NCBI RefSeq assembly: GCF_018271975.1
Contig: NZ_JAGUCN010000006.1
Coordinates: 124,001 to 188,000, forward strand
From: Carboxylicivirga mesophila
Lineage (GTDB): Bacteria; Bacteroidota; Bacteroidia; Bacteroidales; Marinilabiliaceae
Length of the DNA stretch: 64,000 bases
Direction: 5' to 3'
The position numbers and the translations under genes were made by a program. Shown piece after piece: positions 51,324-58,944 of the stretch. How positions within the stretch are numbered: position 1 is the stretch's first letter; the number at the start of each line of letters is the position of its first letter. Under the pieces are notes generated by a model. It worked only from the letters and a program-made list of their open reading frames with translations, was not told the origin of the DNA and did not search any database.

Positions 51324-53579
51324 ATGAGCAAAGCGTTATTTACACTCTCACTAATTCTTTTATTATTCGGCTGTCAAAATAGCACCATAATCGATAAGTA
51401 TGCGATTATTCCACAGCCTAACTCAGTAACCTATAACGATGATTTTTTATCAATCAATCATGGTATCGACATTGAAAGCAACTATCCGGATGGTATGGAA
51501 TTGATAGAACTTCTGCAACAACAATCCAATAAACCTGGTTTGATCTTCGATAGCGAGGGAGCTACTCCTTTTTTGTTGATATATAATCCCGATTTGGATG
51601 AAGAAGCGTATCAATTGCAAATCAAAACAGATAGAATAGTAATAAATAGTGCATCAAAAGCCGGATGGATAAATGGCTACCAGTCTTTCTTGCAAATGTG
51701 GCCTGTTGGTGAATACGATAATATCCAGATTAGATGTGGAGAAATTAATGATAAGCCAAGATTTGCCTACCGTGGGTTGCACCTTGACGTATCGCGCCAC
51801 TTTTTTACCCTGGATGAGGTAAAAGCATTAGTTGATCAGATGGTGTATTACAAGCTCAATAAGCTACACCTGCACTTAACAGATGATCAGGGCTGGCGTA
51901 TTGAAATAGAAAAATATCCTTTACTAACCGAAAAAGGAGCCTGGCGCGTGCATAATAATCAGGATAGTCTTTGTCTGGAGCGCTCAATTGACGATGCAAC
52001 CTTTGCTATTCCTGATCATAATTATGCCATCAAAGAAGGGGAAAAACTATATGGCGGTTTTTATACAAAGGCCGATTTGAGACACTTGATTAATTATTGC
52101 GCACAGCGAAATATTGAAATAATTCCTGAGATTGATGTGCCTGGACATTTTAAGGCGGCTATTGAAAATTACCCTCACCTGTCATGTACAGGAAAAGCCG
52201 GATGGGGTGCTCATTTTTCTTATCCTGCTTGTCTGGGCAAAGCATCAACTTACACCTTTATTGAGGATGTTTTAACTGAGGTGGCCGAATTATTTCCATC
52301 AGAATATATCCACATTGGAGGTGATGAGGTGAATAAGGATGAGTGGAAAAAGTGTCCTAGCTGTCAGGCTGCGATCAAAAAATCTAATTTAAAGGATGAA
52401 CACGAATTGCAATCGCATTTTAATCATCAGATAGAAGACTTTTTAGCTTCGAAAGGTAAAAAGTTATTAGGCTGGGACGAAATAGTGGAAGGTGGTTTAA
52501 GCAATAATGCCACAATTATGTGGTGGCGCAACTGGGCACCTAACACAATTCGTGATGCTGCTATAGGTGGTAATGATATCATTGTGACCCCTGATTTTGA
52601 GTACTATTTCGATTTTCCATACTCAGCAACGCCTACCAGCAAGGTTTATAACTTTGAGCCGGTGCCCGATGACTTTACTGCTGATATGGCTAACTGTATT
52701 ATTGGTGTACAGGGAAATGTGTGGACAGAACGTATTCCGAACACTAAGCGATTGGCTTATCAGGTGCTGCCACGCATGTTGGCGCTGGCGGAGTCCGGGT
52801 GGACCAATAAGGAGTTGAGAAATTTTGAAGCGTTTGAGGAGAGATTAAAAACACATTATTCATATTTCCAATCGCAAGGGTTGTTTTATCATTTGCCTGA
52901 AATTACCGGTTTTGATGATAAAACTGTTTTTACGGATGTATCATCACTTGAGTTAAATGTGCCGGATAATGAGATGGAGGTATTTTATACACTGGATGGA
53001 ACAGCACCCGATCGAAGTAGCGCAAGATACTCAGGTGCCATTGAAGTTAAAAAATCATGCACATTAAAGTTTAGAGCCTATAAAGGTGATGTGTATAGTA
53101 AAATATACAGTGCCGAGTACATTAAGCAAAATTTGGCAGAACCTGTGATTGTTGACGTAAAGTCAGGCCTTAAGAAAAGCTATTATAAAGGGCGTTACTG
53201 GAAAAGTAAAGATGTGCCGGCAGATAAGAAGGCTGATGCCGAAGTTGTGGTTGATGGTTTTGGCCTGGGGCATTACGAGGGACAGGAAAACTATGCTTTG
53301 GTATTTGATGGCTATTTTAAGGCTTCTACCGATGGGGTTTATACTTTTTATACCAAGTCCGACGACGGTGATCAGCTTTTTATACATGAGCAGCTGGTTG
53401 TTGATAATGATCCTAGTCATGGACCACGGGAAAGAAAGGGAGCTGTGGCCTTAAAAGCAGGATTGCATCCTGTACGTCTGATATATTGTCAGATTGGAGG
53501 AGGAGCTTTGCAAGAGGTGTATGTTCAGGCACCAGGTCAGGAGAAAAGGAAAGTAACCTCAGATGAGCTTTTTAATTAA
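51324..53579 (+). CDS. GH20 beta-N-acetylhexosaminidase lipoprotein with PA14-like domain
   Basis: A 751-residue lipoprotein (signal ends LLLFGC, Cys 17). N-terminal GH20b-like domain (about 25-140), then the GH20 barrel (about 145-490) with the catalytic Asp-Glu pair in YIHIGGDEVNKDEW (D334, E335) and HLHLTDDQGWRIEI. It then has a chitobiase C-terminal-like segment (about 525-600, FYTLDGTAPDRSSARYSG) and a PA14-like domain (about 615-751, DGVYTFYTKSDDGDQLFIHE). It should release terminal GlcNAc or GalNAc. It heads a likely operon with a CBM9-like lipoprotein and a GH29 fucosidase. Confidence 0.93.
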   Translation: MSKALFTLSLILLLFGCQNSTIIDKYAIIPQPNSVTYNDDFLSINHGIDIESNYPDGMELIELLQQQSNKPGLIFDSEGATPFLLIYNPDLDEEAYQLQIKTDRIVINSASKAGWINGYQSFLQMWPVGEYDNIQIRCGEINDKPRFAYRGLHLDVSRHFFTLDEVKALVDQMVYYKLNKLHLHLTDDQGWRIEIEKYPLLTEKGAWRVHNNQDSLCLERSIDDATFAIPDHNYAIKEGEKLYGGFYTKADLRHLINYCAQRNIEIIPEIDVPGHFKAAIENYPHLSCTGKAGWGAHFSYPACLGKASTYTFIEDVLTEVAELFPSEYIHIGGDEVNKDEWKKCPSCQAAIKKSNLKDEHELQSHFNHQIEDFLASKGKKLLGWDEIVEGGLSNNATIMWWRNWAPNTIRDAAIGGNDIIVTPDFEYYFDFPYSATPTSKVYNFEPVPDDFTADMANCIIGVQGNVWTERIPNTKRLAYQVLPRMLALAESGWTNKELRNFEAFEERLKTHYSYFQSQGLFYHLPEITGFDDKTVFTDVSSLELNVPDNEMEVFYTLDGTAPDRSSARYSGAIEVKKSCTLKFRAYKGDVYSKIYSAEYIKQNLAEPVIVDVKSGLKKSYYKGRYWKSKDVPADKKADAEVVVDGFGLGHYEGQENYALVFDGYFKASTDGVYTFYTKSDDGDQLFIHEQLVVDNDPSHGPRERKGAVALKAGLHPVRLIYCQIGGGALQEVYVQAPGQEKRKVTSDELFN

Positions 53580-53653
53580 AACAAAAGAACAAATAGGATA
53601 AATATAAATTTCTCTTGACTGCTGTGGGGTGAACAAGAGAAAAAAGTAAGAGG

Positions 53654-54751
53654 ATGAAGAGATTAATACCAATATTGTTGATTGTGATTGTGGCGGCATG
53701 CCAATCAGCTCCACCTGAAAAAGTGGGACAACTGGAATTGCCTTCTTTTGCACCCAGGCATTACATCTGCTATCGTGTATCTGAAGCTTTGAACATCGAC
53801 GGAGAATTGAATGAGGTGGCTTGGAAAAATGCGCCCTGGACTGATTTATTTGTAGATATAGAAGGGGATAAAAAGCCGGCACCTGCATTGTCGACAAGGG
53901 CTAAAATGCTTTGGGATGATGAGTATCTTTACATTGGCGCTTACCTTGAAGAACCACATTTATGTGCCAGTTTAACTGAACGTGACGCCGTGATTTTTTA
54001 TGACAATGATTTTGAAGTGTTTATTGATCCGAATGGTGATACGCATGGTTACTATGAGTTTGAAATGAATGCATTTAACACTGTTTGGGATCTGCTTTTA
54101 GTGAAACCATATCGCGATGGCGGACCGCCAATCAATAATTGGGACATTAACGGCCTTAAGTCTGCTATTAGCTTGAAAGGTACTATTAATCAGCCCGATG
54201 ACATCGATGAAGGCTGGTTCATTGAATTGGCATTTCCATTGAATGTATTACGTGAGTATTGCGGTGGTGTGGATGCTAAAGCAGGTAATCAGTGGCGTAT
54301 TAATTTCAGTAGGGTACAGTGGCAATATGATGTGATTGATGGTCAGTATAAAAAGAAAACAAATCCTGAAACAGGAAAACACTACCATGAAGATAACTGG
54401 GTGTGGTCGCCGCAAGGGGTCATTGATATGCATCGTCCTGAAACTTGGGGATTTTTGCAATTTTCTGATGTTGTTGCCGGTGAGGGTGAAGAAGCTTTCA
54501 AGTTTAATAAGGATGAGTTAGTAAAATGGGAACTCTATACCATATATCACGCTCAAAGATTATTTAAAAGTAAAACAGGCGCATACGCCAAATCAGTTCA
54601 TGAATTATCGGCTGTGCACTTGCCAGAGCTCCAATATGTCAATAAAATAGCTACAACAGGTTCTCTCTTTGAGGCGGTAGTATCTCGCGCAGAAAGTGAA
54701 TTTAACTGGCACATTAATAATGAAGGGCGTACCTGGAAAATGAAGAAGTAA
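53654..54751 (+). CDS. CBM9-like carbohydrate-binding lipoprotein
   Basis: A 365-residue lipoprotein (lipobox IVIVAAC, Cys 16). The core (about residues 45-240) has the CBM9-like (Pfam DUF1083-type) pattern: LNIDGELNEVAWKNAPW, KMLWDDEYLYIGAYLEEPH, DNDFEVFIDPNGDTHGYYEF and WRINFSRVQW. The remainder (about 255-365) is uncharacterised and charged. It contains no clear catalytic set. It sits between GH20 and GH29 genes (74 and 96 bases to each) and probably helps hold the same glycan near the cell. Confidence 0.8.
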   Translation: MKRLIPILLIVIVAACQSAPPEKVGQLELPSFAPRHYICYRVSEALNIDGELNEVAWKNAPWTDLFVDIEGDKKPAPALSTRAKMLWDDEYLYIGAYLEEPHLCASLTERDAVIFYDNDFEVFIDPNGDTHGYYEFEMNAFNTVWDLLLVKPYRDGGPPINNWDINGLKSAISLKGTINQPDDIDEGWFIELAFPLNVLREYCGGVDAKAGNQWRINFSRVQWQYDVIDGQYKKKTNPETGKHYHEDNWVWSPQGVIDMHRPETWGFLQFSDVVAGEGEEAFKFNKDELVKWELYTIYHAQRLFKSKTGAYAKSVHELSAVHLPELQYVNKIATTGSLFEAVVSRAESEFNWHINNEGRTWKMKK

Positions 54752-54847
54752 GATGAATTGTTTACTCGTTTCCTGATAAGGTATTTTAGGGGTAATAGAG
54801 TATTGTTGCAGATGACTAATAAGCTGAAAAAGTATAAAACAAAGTAT

Positions 54848-56551
54848 ATGAGAAAACACGTATTATTTATTCTGACCTGCCTGATAGCCACATCTGTTAT
54901 GGCACAGCAAGATGTAACCGAAACAGATAAGGCAAAGGAAAAGCGTATGCAGTGGTTCAAAGATGCCAAGTTGGGCATATTTATACACTATGGTATTTAT
55001 GCGGTTAACGGCATTGATGAATCCTGGTCATTTTTTAATGGGTACATTAATTATGACGACTACATAAAACAGCTTGATGGCTTTACTGCCGCTAAATATG
55101 ACGCCGGTGAATGGGCCAAAATCATTAAGGCCAGTGGTGCTAAGTATGCCGTCTTAACCACCAAACATCACGATGGAGTGGCACTCTGGGACACCAAAAC
55201 AGAGCACTTTAATACGGTTGATGATACACCTGCAAAGCGCGATATAGTTGAGCCATTTGTGAAAGCACTTCGCAAAGAAAAGCTAAAGGTAGGCTTGTAT
55301 TACTCTTTAATCGATTGGTCATACCCCGATTATCCGGCGCATTTACGTAACGAGAATCGCTACCAGAATGATGATGAGCGCTGGAACAAGTTCACTGACT
55401 TTTACTTTGCTCAAATGAATGAGCTGTCGGGGCGTTTCAATCCCGATTTATATTGGTTTGACGGTGATTGGGAGCATTCGGCCGAAGAGTGGAAATCGAA
55501 GGAGCTGCGTGAATTGATGCTCAAATACAACAAGAACATCATATTAAACAGCCGCCTGCAAGGGTATGGCGATTATGATACGCCAGAGCAGGGTGTACCA
55601 ATCAAGAAACCCAATAACCCTTACTGGGAATTGTGCATGACCATGAATGACTCATGGGGGTATCAGCATAACGATCATAACTACAAATCACCCTATCAGT
55701 TGATACGTATTTTTGTGGATTGTATTAGCATGGGAGGTAACCTGTTGTTGGATATTGGTCCTCATGCCGACGGAAGTATACCGCAAGAACAATTGGATAT
55801 ACTTAAAGAGTTTGGTCGTTGGACTTCAAAGCATGAGGAAGCCATTTACGGAACTCTGGCTGGTATTGATACAAAACATTTTAACGGACCAACCGCTTTA
55901 TCTAAAGATGGCAAAACGCTTTATTTATATATAGATAATCAACCCAATCATCCTGTATTAGTGAATGGTTTAGATGCTGGCGTTGAGAAGGTACGTGTTG
56001 TTGGGCAAGAAAAAGAACTTTCATACACTTATAATAATAAGCTGCTGTCTGTCAATATGGATAATGCACAGGCTGACCCGATGGTAACAGTAGTGGCGGT
56101 CGAGCTAAAGCATAGCATTAAATTAGTTGAGCCGGCAACCAGTCTTAGTACTTATGCATTGGCCGAAGTTGCCAATGATGAAATGTGGAACAAGAAGCAC
56201 CAGATTGCATTGGATGATATGACAGAATCAATTCCAGGTGGTCATTATAATGGGGCAACCGCATTGTCGAAAGATAAAAACATACTTTACCTGATGGTAG
56301 ATGGTAAAAACAACGGGCCTTTGGTTGTGCGTGGTCTTAAGAATAAAATTAACCGCATTTGGGTGGTTGGTAATGGTACAAAACTAAGTCATAAGGTAAT
56401 AGGTAAGCAATATTGGAGCGATGTGCCTGGTATTACATATATTGATTTGCCTGAGAAAGTGCTGGATAAGGAAATGACTGTTATCGCAGTATTATTAGAT
56501 GGTGAATTAGATCTCTATAGAGGAAAGGGCCATGTTATAGAAAGTAACTAG
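54848..56551 (+). CDS. GH29 alpha-L-fucosidase
   Basis: A 567-residue secreted enzyme from ATG 54848; the frame extends 30 codons to a TTG at 54758, without a signal peptide. A signal peptide ends TSVMAQ. The barrel has GIFIHYGIYAVNG, YAVLTTKHHDGVALWDT and PDLYWFDGDWEH, which contains the catalytic Asp nucleophile. The C-terminal half (about 350-567) has beta-sandwich repeats (GPTALSKDGKTLYLYID and ATALSKDKNILYLMVD). It should remove terminal fucose from glycans, and with the GH20 upstream could dismantle fucosylated N-acetylhexosamine chains. Confidence 0.92.
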   Translation: MRKHVLFILTCLIATSVMAQQDVTETDKAKEKRMQWFKDAKLGIFIHYGIYAVNGIDESWSFFNGYINYDDYIKQLDGFTAAKYDAGEWAKIIKASGAKYAVLTTKHHDGVALWDTKTEHFNTVDDTPAKRDIVEPFVKALRKEKLKVGLYYSLIDWSYPDYPAHLRNENRYQNDDERWNKFTDFYFAQMNELSGRFNPDLYWFDGDWEHSAEEWKSKELRELMLKYNKNIILNSRLQGYGDYDTPEQGVPIKKPNNPYWELCMTMNDSWGYQHNDHNYKSPYQLIRIFVDCISMGGNLLLDIGPHADGSIPQEQLDILKEFGRWTSKHEEAIYGTLAGIDTKHFNGPTALSKDGKTLYLYIDNQPNHPVLVNGLDAGVEKVRVVGQEKELSYTYNNKLLSVNMDNAQADPMVTVVAVELKHSIKLVEPATSLSTYALAEVANDEMWNKKHQIALDDMTESIPGGHYNGATALSKDKNILYLMVDGKNNGPLVVRGLKNKINRIWVVGNGTKLSHKVIGKQYWSDVPGITYIDLPEKVLDKEMTVIAVLLDGELDLYRGKGHVIESN

Positions 56552-56578
56552 TTTGATTTTGCATTTATATTGTAATGG

Positions 56579-56618
56579 GAGCCGCCATTGTCCGCAGGAT
56601 AGAGGCGGCTCTTTATTT
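56579..56618 (+). terminator. Terminator of the GH20-GH29 cluster
   Basis: GAGCCGCC (56579-56586) pairs with GGCGGCTC (56604-56611), followed by a T-rich stretch. Confidence 0.85.
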
Positions 56619-56730
56619 TCAGGCTATTGATATGCCATATTTAGCGTTATCATGGTCATTAAAAGTAACTCAAGAAGTCGTCTTTGGTGGAAAAGTAACA
56701 CATAATTAAAGTTGTTTCCTTATAGATTGT

Positions 56731-56738
56731 TATTTTTG
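56731..56738 (+). promoter_or_regulatory. -7 box for serB
   Basis: TATTTTTG fits TAnnTTTG, 28 bases before the ATG at 56766. Confidence 0.45.
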
Positions 56739-56765
56739 CAAATCTTTTAACTGCAAATTAATATC

Positions 56766-57989
56766 ATGAATAAGAGCAAAGAAATTATATTGCTGAATAT
56801 ATCCGGTGAGGATAAGCCAGGGTTAACCGCCATATTAACAGGTATCTTGTCGCATTACGGCGTTAATATTCTGGATATTGGTCAGGCAGTTATACACGAG
56901 GATTTAGGTCTGGGTATTTTGTTTGAGGTACCTGAATCGGCTGAGTCAGCTCCGGTATTAAAAGAGCTGTTGTTTAAATCCTATGAATTAGGACTCAATC
57001 TAAAATTTACCCCTGTTACCGAGCAGAAGTACAAAGAGTGGGTGGGGCAGCAAGGTAAGGAGCGCTTTATTGTCACACTTTTGTCACGTAAGTTAAGTGC
57101 TGAGCAGCTGTCGCAGGTAACCAGTATTATTTCAAATCAGGGCTTAAACATTGACTATATATCCCGTTTGAGCGGCCGTGTATTATTGGATGATCACGAG
57201 GGAAATGATAAGTCAGTTGTTGAATTTTCGGTGCGTGGTACGCCCAAAAGTGCCGAGGGAATGAAGCAGGAGTTTATAGATATTGCCAAAACAGCGGAGG
57301 TGGATATTGCCTTCCAGGCCGATAATATATTCCGCAGAAACCGCCGTCTGGTATGTTTCGATATGGACTCGACACTGATTCAAACTGAGGTGATTGATGA
57401 GTTGGCCATCAAAGCTGGTATTGGCGATGAGGTGAAGGCCATTACAGAGGCTGCAATGCGCGGCGAAATTGATTTTAACGAGAGTTTTATACAACGTGTG
57501 GCACTGTTGAAAGGTCTGGATGAGAGTGTGATGAAAAATATTGCAGAAAACCTGCCCATTACAGAAGGGGCAGAGCGTCTGTTTAAAACACTAAAAAAAT
57601 ATGGCTACAAAACAGCTATCCTGTCGGGGGGATTTACCTATTTTGGTAATTACCTGAAGAGTAAGCTGGATATCGACTATGTGTTTGCCAATGAGTTGGA
57701 GATTGAAGACGGAAAGCTAACAGGTAAGCACAAAGGGGAGATTGTGAATGGAGAGAAGAAAGCTGAACTGCTTAAATTACTTGCTTTTAAGGAAGATATT
57801 CATCTGGAACAGGTCATTGCTGTTGGTGATGGCTCCAATGATTTACCCATGTTGAAGCTGGCAGGTTTAGGTATTGCTTTTCATGCCAAGCCCAAGGTGA
57901 AAGCATCGGCCAAGCATCACATTTCTACCATTGGATTGGATGCCATACTCTATTTATTGGGTTTCAGGGATAGGGAGATAAATCTATAA
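56766..57989 (+). CDS. serB: Phosphoserine phosphatase with N-terminal ACT domains
   Basis: A 407-residue HAD-family enzyme that hydrolyses O-phosphoserine to serine. The catalytic DxDxT motif is CFDMDSTLI (about residues 199-207), followed by ILSGGFTYFG (motif II/III region) and GDGSNDLPML (motif IV). The first 180 residues hold two ACT-like domains (LLNISGEDKPGLTAILTG and FIVTLLSRKLSAEQLS), making this the long ACT-SerB form. It competes for O-phosphoserine with the cysteate-synthase-like enzyme, but the genes are 55 kb apart. Confident. Confidence 0.95.
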   Translation: MNKSKEIILLNISGEDKPGLTAILTGILSHYGVNILDIGQAVIHEDLGLGILFEVPESAESAPVLKELLFKSYELGLNLKFTPVTEQKYKEWVGQQGKERFIVTLLSRKLSAEQLSQVTSIISNQGLNIDYISRLSGRVLLDDHEGNDKSVVEFSVRGTPKSAEGMKQEFIDIAKTAEVDIAFQADNIFRRNRRLVCFDMDSTLIQTEVIDELAIKAGIGDEVKAITEAAMRGEIDFNESFIQRVALLKGLDESVMKNIAENLPITEGAERLFKTLKKYGYKTAILSGGFTYFGNYLKSKLDIDYVFANELEIEDGKLTGKHKGEIVNGEKKAELLKLLAFKEDIHLEQVIAVGDGSNDLPMLKLAGLGIAFHAKPKVKASAKHHISTIGLDAILYLLGFRDREINL

Positions 57990-58062
57990 GGCATTGAGCT
58001 GTAGTGTTGTATTTTATGATCTTTTAGCTTTTATTTCACCTTCCTGAAAAGTAGAAATTTAT

Positions 58063-58070
58063 TATTTTTG
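58063..58070 (+). promoter_or_regulatory. -7 box for tcdA
   Basis: TATTTTTG fits TAnnTTTG, 24 bases before the ATG at 58094. Confidence 0.45.
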
Positions 58071-58093
58071 CCGCCCAATGATTTGAGTTAAGT

Positions 58094-58900
58094 ATGGGGA
58101 AAGGAATTTTTCATCGCTCGGAGCTGTTAATGGGCAAGGAAGTGATGCAGGCATTGGCCGGGAAAAAAGCGATATTATTTGGTATTGGAGGTGTAGGCAG
58201 TTGGTGTGCCGAGAGTCTGATTCGCACAGGTATCACTAAATTGACCATTGTGGATAGCGACCGCGTGTGCGTTACGAATGTTAACCGTCAGTTAATGGCT
58301 ACTTCAAAGACGGTGGGGCACGTTAAAACGGAGGCGCTTAAGGAGCGTTTGCTGGAGATTAATCCAAAGGCCGAAATTACAGCATTACAGAAAATCTACA
58401 GTAAAGAAACATCAGATGAATTTGCGCTCGATGATTATGATGTGATTATTGATGCTATCGACAGCCTGGGCAGTAAGGTGCACCTGATTCGCCGCGCTAC
58501 CGAAACAAATGCATTATTTGTTTCATCAATGGGAGCAGCTCTTAAAGTTGATCCAACGCGGGTAAGAGTTGATTCATTCTGGAATGTGAAGGGATGCCCT
58601 CTGGCTCGAAAAATTCGTAAAATGGTGCGAAAGGTGGGGGAACCATCGCGTGATTTTCTGTGCGTGTATAGTGATGAGTTACTTGAAAATGCTGGTGCTG
58701 ATGCTACTTGCGGAACTGAAAAATGTTTGTGCCCAAAGGCAGAGAACGGACCGGGTGACCCTGATTTGGTTAACCACGAGTGGTGCAGCCTTAAAGCAGC
58801 CATCAATGGAAGTTTAGCACATATAACCGGTATTTTTGGGATGACACTGGCAGGACTGGTCATACAACAAATACGAGATGAAGTAATAAATGAAGCATAA
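58094..58900 (+). CDS. tcdA: tRNA threonylcarbamoyladenosine dehydratase
   Basis: A 268-residue E1/ThiF-like ATP-dependent enzyme that cyclises t6A37 of tRNAs to ct6A. The adenylation motif is FGIGGVGSWCAESLIRTG (about residues 31-48), followed by VDSDRVCVTNVNRQL and DAIDSLGSKVHLI. Cysteine-bearing segments such as TCGTEKCLCPKAEN lie in the C-terminal part. Length matches E. coli TcdA/CsdL. It is a single gene, convergent with the M16 gene through a perfect palindromic terminator. Confidence 0.9.
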   Translation: MGKGIFHRSELLMGKEVMQALAGKKAILFGIGGVGSWCAESLIRTGITKLTIVDSDRVCVTNVNRQLMATSKTVGHVKTEALKERLLEINPKAEITALQKIYSKETSDEFALDDYDVIIDAIDSLGSKVHLIRRATETNALFVSSMGAALKVDPTRVRVDSFWNVKGCPLARKIRKMVRKVGEPSRDFLCVYSDELLENAGADATCGTEKCLCPKAENGPGDPDLVNHEWCSLKAAINGSLAHITGIFGMTLAGLVIQQIRDEVINEA

Positions 58901-58901
58901 A

Positions 58902-58932
58902 AAATCCCGGCCTGCAGGCCGGGATTTCTTTT
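58902..58932. terminator. Bidirectional terminator between tcdA and the M16 peptidase gene
   Basis: A 26-base perfect palindrome (58902-58927) centred on CTGCAG, with arms AAATCCCGGCCTG/CAGGCCGGGATTT, then T-rich DNA. Confidence 0.9.
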
Positions 58933-58944
58933 ACCCATTGGTTT

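Noticed and set aside
58435-58938. 167-codon minus-strand open frame
   Set aside because: Antisense to tcdA and running through its terminator; no domain seen.
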